Assembly (NCBI GenBank): GCA_902489595.1
Contig: CABUAS010000005.1
Coordinates: 1 to 47,809, forward strand
DNA length: 47,809 bases
Reading direction: 5' to 3'
Source of the DNA: an uncultured Oscillospiraceae bacterium
GTDB taxonomy: Bacteria > Bacillota > Clostridia > Oscillospirales > Acutalibacteraceae
Position 1 is the stretch's first letter. Each line of letters starts with the position of its first letter. Positions 1 to 7,576 of the stretch are shown here, piece after piece. The translations under genes and the position numbers were made by a program. The notes below the pieces were generated by a model. It made no database searches, was not told where the DNA came from, and worked only from the letters and a program-made list of their open reading frames with translations.

Positions 1-84
1 CTAATTGAGATTTATTACAATCGGGCACAATGAACAAACATTATTGCACAATATTGGTTATATTTACCAAAATAATATATTTTA

Positions 85-115
85 AAAGAAAAAAGCCTCC
101 CCGTAAAAGGGAGGC
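85..115 (-). terminator. Rho-independent terminator of the alcohol dehydrogenase gene
   Basis: Arms GCCTCCC (95-101) and GGGAGGC (109-115) form a 7-bp GC-rich stem. On the minus strand the stem is followed by a T-rich run (the A-rich stretch 85-94). It lies 19 bases past the stop codon of the gene ending at 134. The remaining bases 1-84 are AT-rich and hold no gene I can see. Confidence 0.9.
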
Positions 116-133
116 ATAGATTTAAATGTAAGA

Positions 134-1342
134 TTAAGCCATAAATTTGCGGATAACGCTTTCCATATCCTTATAATTCATAATCTTAGGAACAGGATAG
201 CCGGGGTTACCCTCTTTAAGCGCTCTGCCGATAAGAGTCGGCAAATCTTCTTCCTTAATCATATCGAATGATGACGGGATATTCATATCGGCATTCAGTT
301 TTCTGATAGCAGAAATGAAATTCATTGCCTTATCAGCCTCGCCGTAACCGTCTACACCTACAATATCGGCAAGCTTTGCTAACTGCGGATAAACGGATTC
401 ACCGTACCAATCGAGAACATAAGGCAGAATAACTGCATTGGCAAGGCCGTGAGGTGTGCCGTAAAGACCGCCTAAATTGTGAGCAATAGCATGCACATAA
501 CCTACATAAGCACGTGTAAATGCACAGCCTGCCAGATAAGAGCCTTTAAGCATATTTGCTCTTGCCTCAAGATTTTTGCCGTTCTTATAAGCCTCTTCAA
601 CATTATCAAAAATGAGTTTGGTTGCCTCTTCAGCCTGTTTCCTTGTTGTTTTGGTGTTGCTTTTTCCGATGTAAGCCTCAACAGCATGAGTTAATGCATC
701 CATACCTGTAGTTGATGTGATGTGCGGCGGCAAACCTACGGTAAGTTCCGGGTCAAGCACTGCAAATCTTGGACGAAGACAGATATCATTGATTGCATTC
801 TTCTCGTGCGTTTCGGGGTCGGAGACAACAGCAGCAACAGTTGTTTCAGAGCCGGTTCCTGCAGTAGTAGGAACAGCGAAGAACGGTGGTAACTTTTTAT
901 GTACTTTAAGATATCCGCGCATCTGGCGCACAGTCTGATTCGGTTTAGCAATTCTTGCGGCAGCAGCCTTAGCGCAGTCCATAGGTGAACCGCCGCCGAA
1001 AGCAATAAAGCCCTGACAAGCGTTTTTGATATACATCTCACGTGCAGCCTCAATGTTCGGAATAGTGGGGTTTGGCTGTACTTCATCGTAAACAACATAT
1101 TCAACGCCGACTTCTTCAAGTTTTTTGAACATAGGGTCAAGAATATGAAGACCCATAAGACCCTTATCGGTTACGACAAGCACTTTGTTAATACCCTTGC
1201 TTTTTATAAATTCAGGCAGTTTTAAAACAGAACCCTGACCGTCGAGAATCTGAGGTTCAGACCAATCAAGAAAGTTCATTGCGAGTTTAAAAGCAGTCTG
1301 ATATATACGATAACAGCATTTTTTAATTTCCCAAAGCATCAT
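134..1342 (-). CDS. Iron-containing alcohol dehydrogenase
   Basis: 402 residues; a group III (iron-dependent) alcohol dehydrogenase that interconverts alcohols and aldehydes with NAD(P)H, probably in the cytosol for fermentation redox balance. The nucleotide-binding GGGSP motif is at residues 116-120. The four metal-ligand positions of the family are present with normal spacing: Asp215, His219, His284 and His298. An N-terminal stretch of about 30 residues with aromatic and basic residues precedes the first domain; similar extensions occur in clostridial members. The start follows an AGGAGG site at 1348-1353; two adjacent ATGs (1342 and 1339) are possible. It is a single-gene unit with its own promoter and terminator. 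The true substrate (ethanol, butanol, propanediol or other) cannot be told from sequence. Confidence 0.93.
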   Translation of the reverse strand: MMLWEIKKCCYRIYQTAFKLAMNFLDWSEPQILDGQGSVLKLPEFIKSKGINKVLVVTDKGLMGLHILDPMFKKLEEVGVEYVVYDEVQPNPTIPNIEAAREMYIKNACQGFIAFGGGSPMDCAKAAAARIAKPNQTVRQMRGYLKVHKKLPPFFAVPTTAGTGSETTVAAVVSDPETHEKNAINDICLRPRFAVLDPELTVGLPPHITSTTGMDALTHAVEAYIGKSNTKTTRKQAEEATKLIFDNVEEAYKNGKNLEARANMLKGSYLAGCAFTRAYVGYVHAIAHNLGGLYGTPHGLANAVILPYVLDWYGESVYPQLAKLADIVGVDGYGEADKAMNFISAIRKLNADMNIPSSFDMIKEEDLPTLIGRALKEGNPGYPVPKIMNYKDMESVIRKFMA

Positions 1343-1374
1343 AAATTCCTCCTTTTCTAAAATATTTCATATCT

Positions 1375-1403
1375 ATTTTATTACAAATGGATATTTTTTG
1401 CAA
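1375..1403 (-). promoter_or_regulatory. Promoter of the alcohol dehydrogenase gene
   Basis: On the minus strand, -35 TTGCAA (1398-1403), a 17-bp spacer and -10 TAAAAT (1375-1380), a good sigma-A match. Transcription would start near 1368, about 26 bases before the start codon. It lies back to back with the sialidase promoter. Confidence 0.7.
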
Positions 1404-1420
1404 TAGATTTTAATAAGTTA

Positions 1421-1449
1421 TTTCAATTTATGAAAAAATATGGTACAAT
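1421..1449 (+). promoter_or_regulatory. Promoter of the sialidase gene
   Basis: -10 TACAAT at 1444-1449 preceded by TG one base upstream (extended -10), with a weak -35 TTTCAA at 1421-1426 and a 17-bp spacer. The in-frame ATG at 1430 lies upstream of this -10 and so cannot be the start of a transcript made from it. This supports the start at 1478. Confidence 0.6.
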
Positions 1450-1477
1450 AAATTCATTAAACAAAGGAGTTTTACAT

Positions 1478-2875
1478 ATGGCTGACGAACAACTTATTTT
1501 TTGCGGAAGCAGTCCTGCTTTCCTTGATGAAGAGCTTACAAAACACAGTAACGAAGAAAACGGCGGTATTGCATTCAGAATTCCAAGCCTGATAAATGCA
1601 AACGGCACGCTGATTGCGGCTATTGACAGAGCCTCCTGCGGTGCAGACTGGGGCTATATTGAAATTGCAATACGAAGAAGTGAGGACGGCGGAAAAACCT
1701 GGAGCAAGGTGGAAACAATCGTCTGCCCACCTGCCCGTGAAACAAGAATTACGAGCGACTGCTATTCATCGGCATTTTTTATTGACCCCTGTATGGCTAT
1801 CGCGCCGAACGGCGATGTTATTATGCTTATTGATTTCTGGCCCGAATGCAAGGGACTTCACAATAAAAAGCTGCTTGACAAAAAGAAAATCCCGTATGCA
1901 AAGCTTGATGATGAAATGTGCCCTTTGATTTATGACAGAGACGGCAGATTTTATTATGTTAAACGTGACGGCAGGGTTTTTGACAGTGCCAAAAACGAAA
2001 CAGAATATACTGTCAGAAACAGCACAGGCTTTACTCAAAGCGGCGAAGAATATTTAGAATACGTAAAGCAGGACTTTATCGGCTCATTATATAAAGGTAA
2101 AGAATACGTAGGCAACATTTATCTGAACGGCGCTATGGGCAAAAACGAAATGGGAGCAAAAACCACTTTCGGAGCACCGCTCAAAGCACCGAAAAGATGC
2201 TGTGTTTTTATGCTGAAAAGCAGTGACAACGGCAAAACATGGAGCGAGCCGAGAGATATTACAAATATGATTTTGCGTGAAACAGACGGCACATTTTTGG
2301 GCGTTGCACCGGGTGTCGGTTTAACAACAAAGGACGGCAGAATCATTATGCCGCTTTATGTTAACAGAAAAGAATGTGTTGCCGTTTTCAGTGACGATAA
2401 CGGCGAAACGTGGCACAGAACGGCGTCTGACCCATATGCCAAGAACATTGATGAATGGCAAATGATTGAGGCTGACGACGGCACAATACTCGGCGTCGGC
2501 AGACAGAAAATGTTTGGCAAAGCACCGTTTTCATTTTCAAGAAACGGCGGCAAAAACTGGGTTAAAAACGGCAAAACCGCAATCCGTGCGCCGAAATGCC
2601 AGAAAAGTATTATTACGGCAGGCGGTTATGTTTTCTGCTCTCATCCATCTGAAAAAAAGCGTGCAAACGGCGTGCTTTCAATCGGTAAATTAAGAGTTAA
2701 AAAAGGTTTTTACTCGCATATTGAATGGCTCAAACACGTTGAAATCAACAAAGGCTTTTTCGCATACTCCTGCCTTACACAGATTGACGATAACACAATC
2801 GGCGTGCTTTACGAATCCCAGCCGGGAAGTTATATTGAATTCAAAACATATAAGATTGATGAAATTGTAAAATAA
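1478..2875 (+). CDS. Sialidase (exo-alpha-sialidase, BNR/Asp-box family), no signal peptide
   Basis: 465 residues; GH33-like six-bladed beta-propeller that would release terminal sialic acid from glycans. Seen: the FRIP motif at residues 33-36 (its Arg belongs to the family's carboxylate-binding triad), an Asp-box SEDGGKTW at 68-75, and further Asp-box-like repeats SSDNGKTW, SDDNGETW and SRNGGKNW. The C-terminal segment YSCLTQIDDNTIGVLYE is typical of the last blade. The start is set at 1478 because AAAGGAG lies at 1463-1469; an in-frame ATG at 1430 lies upstream of the promoter -10. There is no signal peptide, transmembrane segment or anchor, so the enzyme should be cytosolic and act on imported sialyl-oligosaccharides or on a related sugar. 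Substrate specificity is inferred. Confidence 0.85.
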   Translation: MADEQLIFCGSSPAFLDEELTKHSNEENGGIAFRIPSLINANGTLIAAIDRASCGADWGYIEIAIRRSEDGGKTWSKVETIVCPPARETRITSDCYSSAFFIDPCMAIAPNGDVIMLIDFWPECKGLHNKKLLDKKKIPYAKLDDEMCPLIYDRDGRFYYVKRDGRVFDSAKNETEYTVRNSTGFTQSGEEYLEYVKQDFIGSLYKGKEYVGNIYLNGAMGKNEMGAKTTFGAPLKAPKRCCVFMLKSSDNGKTWSEPRDITNMILRETDGTFLGVAPGVGLTTKDGRIIMPLYVNRKECVAVFSDDNGETWHRTASDPYAKNIDEWQMIEADDGTILGVGRQKMFGKAPFSFSRNGGKNWVKNGKTAIRAPKCQKSIITAGGYVFCSHPSEKKRANGVLSIGKLRVKKGFYSHIEWLKHVEINKGFFAYSCLTQIDDNTIGVLYESQPGSYIEFKTYKIDEIVK

Positions 2876-2882
2876 AAAACAC

Positions 2883-2911
2883 TTGCAAAAAAATTATTTT
2901 TGTAATATAAT
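2883..2911 (+). promoter_or_regulatory. Promoter of pheST
   Basis: -35 TTGCAA (2883-2888), 17-bp spacer, -10 TATAAT (2906-2911). The predicted transcript start is near 2918, directly before the T-box leader. Confidence 0.8.
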
Positions 2912-2917
2912 GTATAA

Positions 2918-3168
2918 AAATATGAAACACGATGACGAAGAAAAGTAACTTTTATTTTGTTATTCAGAGAGCGAAACCGTTGGCTGGGAGTTTCGTATAA
3001 CGGATAAAGGCGAAGTTCCCTTCTGAGTGGCTGCGCTGAAAAATACAGTAGGTGCAGACGGTGCGAGCCTCGTTAACGGCTTAATGAGTGATTGCTCAAT
3101 GCAATAATAAGGGTGGTACCGCAGGTTATTATTACTTGTCCCTGATTTACAGGGGCAAGTATTTTTTT
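2918..3168 (+). promoter_or_regulatory. T-box riboswitch, Phe-specific, controlling pheST
   Basis: A tRNA-sensing transcription attenuator. The conserved T-box AGGGTGGTACCGC lies at about 3110-3122, flanked by complementary AATAATAA (3103-3110) and TTATTATT (3126-3133), which can form the antiterminator. Its UGGU bulge would pair with an ACCA tRNA end, matching the A73 discriminator of tRNA-Phe. In the Stem I region the candidate specifier codon is TTC (Phe) at 3021-3023, just before GAGTGG. Uncharged tRNA-Phe should stabilise the antiterminator and raise expression of the synthetase. The position upstream of pheS agrees with the specifier reading. Confidence 0.92.
3134..3168 (+). terminator. 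T-box intrinsic terminator
   Basis: Hairpin with arms ACTTGTCCCTG and CAGGGGCAAGT (3134-3160, one G-U pair) followed by seven T residues (3162-3168). This is the off-state of the pheST leader. Confidence 0.9.
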
Positions 3169-3209
3169 GTCCCGATAAAAGTTTGATAAAATAAGAAAGG
3201 ATAGAAAAG

Positions 3210-4229
3210 ATGAAAACACAACTTGAAAAAATCAGACAGGCTGCAAAAGAAGCGCTTGATTCTTTTGAGTCGAAAGAGCAGATTGAAGAGGCGAGAATAA
3301 AATATCTCGGCAAAAAGGGCGAACTTACTGCTATTTTAAAGCAGATGGGCAAACTCTCTGCCGAAGAAAGACCCGTTATCGGTCAACTTGCCAATGAAAT
3401 CCGTGCAGACATTGAGGCTAAAATTGCCGCAAAAAGCGAAGAATTAAAAAAGGCAGAACTTGCCAAAAGACTTGAAGATGAAAAGCTTGACGTTACTATG
3501 CCCGGCACTGAAGTATCAATCGGTCACAAGCACCCGCTTTCAATCGTGCTTGATGAAATTAAAGAAATCTTTATGGGAATGGGATTTGATGTTGCCGAGG
3601 GTCCTGAGGTTGAATACGATTACTACAACTTTGAGGCGCTCAACATTCCGAAAGACCACCCGGCAAGAGATACACAGGACACGTTTTATATTGACGACAA
3701 CATTGTTTTGAGAACGCAGACCAGCCCCGTTCAGATAAGATTTATGGAGCAGCACAAGCCGCCTTTCCGTATGATTGCACCCGGCCGTGTTTTCCGTTCC
3801 GACGCTGTTGACGCTACACACTCCCCTCTTTTCCACCAGATTGAGGGACTTGTAGTTGACAAGGGCGTTTCAATGGCAGATCTTAAGGGCACGCTTGAAG
3901 CATTTGCAAAGCGCCTTTACGGTGAGGACACGAAAATCCGTTTAAGACCGCACCACTTCCCGTTCACGGAACCAAGCTGTGAAATTGACGTTTCCTGCTT
4001 CAAATGCGGCGGCAAGGGCTGCCCGATGTGCAAGGGTGAAGGCTGGATTGAAATTCTCGGCGGTGGAATGGTTCACCCGAAGGTTCTTAAAAACGGCGGC
4101 GTTGACCCTGAGGAATACAGCGGCTTTGCTTTCGGTATCGGACTTGAAAGACTTGTTATGTTCCGTTTCAACATTGATGATATGAGATTGCTTTACGAGA
4201 ATGATTTAAGATTTCTCGGTCAGTTTTAA
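3210..4229 (+). CDS. pheS: Phenylalanine-tRNA ligase alpha subunit
   Basis: 339 residues, the usual bacterial length. It carries the class II catalytic core of the alpha2-beta2 enzyme that charges tRNA-Phe with phenylalanine using ATP. A helical N-terminal domain (about residues 1-90) is the tRNA-binding coiled coil. Motif 2 is around FHQIEGLVVDKG and motif 3 is GFAFGIGLERLVM near the C-terminus. A CFKCGGKGCPMCKGEGW segment carries four clustered Cys residues, seen in many clostridial PheS. The ATG is preceded by AGAAAGGA. It is translated from the T-box-controlled mRNA together with pheT, 13 bases downstream. Confidence 0.98.
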   Translation: MKTQLEKIRQAAKEALDSFESKEQIEEARIKYLGKKGELTAILKQMGKLSAEERPVIGQLANEIRADIEAKIAAKSEELKKAELAKRLEDEKLDVTMPGTEVSIGHKHPLSIVLDEIKEIFMGMGFDVAEGPEVEYDYYNFEALNIPKDHPARDTQDTFYIDDNIVLRTQTSPVQIRFMEQHKPPFRMIAPGRVFRSDAVDATHSPLFHQIEGLVVDKGVSMADLKGTLEAFAKRLYGEDTKIRLRPHHFPFTEPSCEIDVSCFKCGGKGCPMCKGEGWIEILGGGMVHPKVLKNGGVDPEEYSGFAFGIGLERLVMFRFNIDDMRLLYENDLRFLGQF

Positions 4230-4242
4230 GGAGGTGTGCTGA

Positions 4243-6642
4243 ATGATTTTATCAAGAAAATGGCTTAAGGATTACGTTAATTTAGATGATATTTCAGACA
4301 AGGAATTCTGCGACGCAATGACCCTTTCGGGCTCAAAGGTTGAAGAGTTCAAGGTTGAAGGTGCAGAAATTGAAAATGTTGTTGTAGGTAAAGTAAACTC
4401 ACTTACACAGCACCCCGATTCAGACCATTTATGGATTTGCTCAATCAATGTAGGCGGTGAGGCTGACGAGCAGATAGTTACAGGCGCTCAGAATCTTACA
4501 GTCGGCGACTATATTCCCGTTGCACTGCCGGGCGCAGTTGTTATCAACAGAAAAGACCACAAATTGGAAAAAATCAAAAAAGGCAAACTGCGCGGCGTTG
4601 AGTCAAACGGTATGCTTTGCTCTATTGACGAGCTTGGACTTACGCAGAATGATTTTCCGTATGCGACAACAGACGGCATTTTCATTTTAGGCGACGACTG
4701 CGACAAGACGCTCGGAATGGATATTCACAAGGCAATCGGCTATGACGACACCTGCGTTGAATTTGAAATAACGTCAAACAGATGCGACTGTATGTCCGTT
4801 TCAGGTCTTGCAAGAGAGGCTGCCGCAACATTCGGCAGAGAATTCACATTCAAAAAGCCTGTTGTTAAGGCAGGTCACGGCAACGTAAACGATATGCTCA
4901 AAGTCAATATTGCCGAGCCTGAAAAATGCTACCGCTACTCAGGTGCAGTTGTTGAAAACGTTAGAGTAAAAGAAAGCCCGAGATGGCTTCGTGAAAGACT
5001 TCGTGCAAGCGGTGTAAGACCGATAAGCAACATTGTTGACATCACAAACTACGTTATGCTTGAATACGGCCAGCCGATGCATGCATTTGACCTGCGTTTT
5101 CTTGACGGCAACACTGTTAATGTAAGAAATGCAAGAAACGGCGAAACAATCACAACACTTGACGGTGTTGAACGCGAGCTGAACGACAGTATGCTTGTAA
5201 TTGCCGACGAAAACAAGCCTGTTGCAGTAGCAGGCGTTATGGGCGGCGAATACAGCGGTATTATGGACGATACAACAACTATAGTTTTTGAATCTGCCTG
5301 CTTTAACGGAATTTCGGTAAGAAGAACTGCAAAGGCTCTCGGAATGAGAACGGAGGCGTCAAGCAGATATGAAAAAGAACTTGACCCGAGTGCAACACTT
5401 GACGCACTTAACCGTGCTCTTGAACTTGTTCAGTTACTTGATGCAGGTGATGTTGTTAACGGTGTTGTTGACAATTTTGTTAACCCAAAAGAGCCTGTTT
5501 CGCTGAAATTCGACTACAAGTGGATAAACGATTTCATCGGCATTGATTTAAGCGAAGACGAGCAGAAGAAAATCCTTGAAAAGATTGAATTCACATTTGA
5601 CGGTGATATGATTACCGCCCCGTCCTTCAGAAACGATATTGAGCATATTGCCGATATTTCAGAAGAAGTTGCACGTTTCTTTGGCTATCACAACATTCCG
5701 AACAGAATTTTAAGCGGTATCGCAGTAGGCAAACTTACCGATGAGCAGAAATTTATAAGAACGATTAATGACACACTTCTCTCCTGCGGCTGTAGTGAGG
5801 TTTCAACATTCAGCTTCATCAGCCCTAAAGCATATGACAGAATCAATCTTGCAAAAGACAGTGAAATGAGAGAGTCTGTTGTAATCAGCAATCCGCTCGG
5901 CGAGGACACAAGCGTTATGAGAACGACAATTCTGCCGTCAATGCTCGGCGTGCTTTCTCACAACTACAACCACAAAAATGAAAGCGCAAGCCTGTTTGAG
6001 GTAGGCACTGTATATAAACCGACCGAAAAGGGCAAACTTCCGATTGAAAAGCAGAAAATTGCTGTCGGCTTATACGGAAACGGCGTCGATTTCTACACAG
6101 TCAAGGGCATCGTTGAAAAGCTGCTTTATGTGCTCAACACTGCTGAATATGATGTTCAGCCGGTTACAGACAATCCAACCTTCCACCCGGGCAGATGCGC
6201 TCAGTTTATCATAGAAGGCAAAACGGTTGCAACACTCGGCGAGGTTCATCCGCTTGTTGCTGAAAATTACAACATCGGAACAAGAGTTTATCTTGCTGAA
6301 ATTGATGTTGACGCCGCTTATGAATACAAACTCGGTACAAGAACACACAAGCCGCTGCCTAAATTCCCTGCAACCTCGAGGGATCTTGCTTTTGTTTGTG
6401 AAAAAGAAATCCCTGTTCTTGTACTTGAAAAAGCCATTGGCGAGGCAGTCGGCAAGACGCTTGAAGCCGTAAAGCTGTTTGATGTTTATGAAGGTGATCA
6501 GATTGAAGACGGCAAAAAGAGCGTTGCATTCAACATCAGAATGAGAAGTTCAGAGAGAACACTGACTGACGAAGAGGCAGATTCTGCCGTAAAACGTGCA
6601 GTAAAAGCCCTTAATAAAATGGGAATTTCCCTGCGTTCATAA
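4243..6642 (+). CDS. pheT: Phenylalanine-tRNA ligase beta subunit
   Basis: 799 residues, normal bacterial length. Domains in order: an EMAP/OB-type tRNA-binding domain (about residues 40-150), the B3/B4 editing domain that hydrolyses Tyr-tRNA-Phe (about 210-380), B5 (about 400-470), the catalytically inert synthetase-like core (about 480-680), and a C-terminal ferredoxin-fold anticodon-binding domain (FDX-ACB, about 705-799, beginning near PLPKFPATSRDLAFV). The start follows GGAGGTG. It pairs with PheS and shares its T-box control. No convincing GC-rich terminator follows; only an AT hairpin (6646-6662) lies between it and the next promoter. Confidence 0.98.
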   Translation: MILSRKWLKDYVNLDDISDKEFCDAMTLSGSKVEEFKVEGAEIENVVVGKVNSLTQHPDSDHLWICSINVGGEADEQIVTGAQNLTVGDYIPVALPGAVVINRKDHKLEKIKKGKLRGVESNGMLCSIDELGLTQNDFPYATTDGIFILGDDCDKTLGMDIHKAIGYDDTCVEFEITSNRCDCMSVSGLAREAAATFGREFTFKKPVVKAGHGNVNDMLKVNIAEPEKCYRYSGAVVENVRVKESPRWLRERLRASGVRPISNIVDITNYVMLEYGQPMHAFDLRFLDGNTVNVRNARNGETITTLDGVERELNDSMLVIADENKPVAVAGVMGGEYSGIMDDTTTIVFESACFNGISVRRTAKALGMRTEASSRYEKELDPSATLDALNRALELVQLLDAGDVVNGVVDNFVNPKEPVSLKFDYKWINDFIGIDLSEDEQKKILEKIEFTFDGDMITAPSFRNDIEHIADISEEVARFFGYHNIPNRILSGIAVGKLTDEQKFIRTINDTLLSCGCSEVSTFSFISPKAYDRINLAKDSEMRESVVISNPLGEDTSVMRTTILPSMLGVLSHNYNHKNESASLFEVGTVYKPTEKGKLPIEKQKIAVGLYGNGVDFYTVKGIVEKLLYVLNTAEYDVQPVTDNPTFHPGRCAQFIIEGKTVATLGEVHPLVAENYNIGTRVYLAEIDVDAAYEYKLGTRTHKPLPKFPATSRDLAFVCEKEIPVLVLEKAIGEAVGKTLEAVKLFDVYEGDQIEDGKKSVAFNIRMRSSERTLTDEEADSAVKRAVKALNKMGISLRS

Positions 6643-6670
6643 AGATTTTTTATTAAAAATCAAAAAAACA

Positions 6671-6699
6671 TTGTAATTATATTCAATTTTGTATATAAT
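6671..6699 (+). promoter_or_regulatory. Promoter of ireB
   Basis: -35 TTGTAA (6671-6676), 17-bp spacer, -10 TATAAT (6694-6699). The transcript should begin near 6706, almost at the in-frame ATG at 6708. That makes the ATG at 6726, preceded by GGAGGTGG, the likely start. Confidence 0.75.
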
Positions 6700-6725
6700 T
6701 AGTTTATATGGGAGGTGGCTTTACT

Positions 6726-6971
6726 ATGACCGATAAAACAATGACCTTTAAAATTGGTGATGAAAAAGATGATGTTATGAAGGATACCCTTACACAGGTA
6801 TTTGACGCACTTAAGGAAAAGGGTTATAATCCTATCAATCAGATTGTCGGCTACATTCTTTCGGAAGACCCGACTTATATCACGACAAACAACAATGCAA
6901 GAAGTCTTATAAGAAGGCTTGACCGCGATGAGCTTCTGGCAGCTATGGTAAAGTCTTATCTTAACAGTTAA
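6726..6971 (+). CDS. ireB: IreB family regulatory phosphoprotein (DUF965/UPF0297)
   Basis: 81 residues from the preferred ATG at 6726; GGAGGTGG is at 6711-6718. The family signature is clear: EKGYNPINQIVGYILSEDP followed by two Arg-rich helices (ARSLIRRLDRDE). In enterococci IreB is a small cytosolic dimer phosphorylated on N-terminal Thr residues by the PASTA kinase IreK and linked to cephalosporin tolerance and cell wall stress. Here Thr residues occur at positions 2, 5 and 7. In other Bacillota it often sits next to alaS or ruvX; here it is instead first in a two-gene unit with an uncharacterised gene 18 bases downstream. Regulation by a PrkC/IreK-type kinase elsewhere in the genome is inferred. 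Confidence 0.93.
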   Translation: MTDKTMTFKIGDEKDDVMKDTLTQVFDALKEKGYNPINQIVGYILSEDPTYITTNNNARSLIRRLDRDELLAAMVKSYLNS

Positions 6972-6989
6972 TATAAAGGAGGTATTACT

Positions 6990-7286
6990 TTGGCAGATAC
7001 ACAAGATACATTCCTTACTTACAAAGGAAAGCCTTTGGTAAGATCAGGCAAAACGATTTATTACGGCAATATGTCTGACCCTTATGTAGCATGCTTCACA
7101 ATTCAGTCTGAAAAAGAATTCAATGATATGACACTTTCAGAGAAAGTGCTTATTCAGATAATCAACACAGACCCGAGCATTACAAACCCAAAGGAAAAGG
7201 TTATTAAAAAAAGTGAAAAAACAGGTCTTTTTACTGCGCTTGATTTAGGAGCAGTCTGGCTTGAAAGAGCATTGAAAAATAAATAA
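6990..7286 (+). CDS. Conserved protein of unknown function, cotranscribed with ireB
   Basis: 98 residues, starting at TTG (6990) with a strong AAAGGAGGT site at 6976-6984. No signal peptide or membrane segment. The sequence opens with FLTYKGKPLVRSGKTIYYGN and ends with an amphipathic helix (TALDLGAVWLERALKNK). The central part looks like a short beta-rich fold. I recognise the overall pattern as a family recurring in Clostridia but know no assigned function. Linkage to ireB on one transcript, closed by a terminator at 7303-7337, suggests a role in the same cell envelope or signalling process. That is inference from context only. Confidence 0.85.
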   Translation: MADTQDTFLTYKGKPLVRSGKTIYYGNMSDPYVACFTIQSEKEFNDMTLSEKVLIQIINTDPSITNPKEKVIKKSEKTGLFTALDLGAVWLERALKNK

Positions 7287-7302
7287 CCGAATAAATTTTA
7301 AA

Positions 7303-7337
7303 CCCCGTAGAAATTTTGAATTTCTGCGGGGTTTTTT
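7303..7337 (+). terminator. Terminator after the ireB unit
   Basis: Stem with arms CCCCGTAGAAATT (7303-7315) and AATTTCTGCGGGG (7319-7331), one G-U pair, followed by six T residues (7332-7337). Confidence 0.95.
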
Positions 7338-7367
7338 GTGATGCCATTGGACGTTGTTATAATTATA

Positions 7368-7395
7368 CGGGAGGGTGCGTAGACACGACCCTACT
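7368..7395 (-). repeat. Short GC-rich hairpin element, divergent copy
   Basis: GGGAGGGTGCGT...ACGACCCTAC: a stem with one bulged G, preceded by ACG and followed by TAC on the plus strand. It is the least regular member of the CGTAG-stem-CGTT family (minus-strand reading). First of three members packed between two convergent genes. Confidence 0.55.
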
Positions 7396-7401
7396 TTTTG
7401 T

Positions 7402-7430
7402 GCGGGTCGTCGGGGACGCCGAACCCTACG
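7402..7430 (-). repeat. Short GC-rich hairpin element, GGGTCG arm class
   Basis: GGGTCG-TCGGGGACGCCG-AACCC-TACG on the plus strand. It matches the copy at 36982-37009 except for one base in the right arm, which weakens the stem. Confidence 0.75.
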
Positions 7431-7445
7431 GTTATTTTACGATGC

Positions 7446-7534
7446 GGCGGGGTGAGGGTGCGGGTGTCCGGTGGGCACCTCTGCGCAGCAGAAGCACCGA
7501 CCGAGCCGACAGGTGAGACCACCCCGCCCTACGG
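7446..7534 (-). repeat. Long hairpin element, copy 1
   Basis: Outer arms GGCGGGGTG (7446-7454) and CACCCCGCC (7520-7528) enclose the 65-nt core shared with the copies at 13237 and 34022, followed by CTACGG. The inner hairpin GGTGTCC-GGT-GGGCACC contains a G-U pair where the other copies have A-U. The second inner hairpin is CTGC-GCA-GCAG. Open frames through it appear to be by-products of the repeat. Together with the two short copies it fills most of the 290-base gap between convergent genes. Confidence 0.85.
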
Positions 7535-7542
7535 TAATACAA

Positions 7543-7569
7543 TAAAAAAGAGGGCAACGAATGCCCCCT
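7543..7569 (-). terminator. Terminator of the nahK-like gene
   Basis: On the minus strand GGGGGCA-TTCGT-TGCCCTC (one G-U pair) is followed by six T residues. It lies just after the stop codon at 7577. Confidence 0.9.
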
Positions 7570-7576
7570 TAATTAA

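Noticed and set aside
4509..4706. Antisense open frames inside pheT, dnaE, purM and other genes
   Set aside because: They lie opposite well-identified coding sequence, have no ribosome sites or recognisable motifs, and look like by-products of codon use.
6646..6662. Possible terminator after pheT
   Set aside because: The hairpin is only A-T pairs (GATTTTT/AAAAATC) and is followed by A residues on the plus strand.
7368..7534. CRISPR array or tRNA cluster in the GC-rich convergent gap
   Set aside because: Repeat units are hairpins of different sizes without regular spacers, and none folds into a tRNA cloverleaf.
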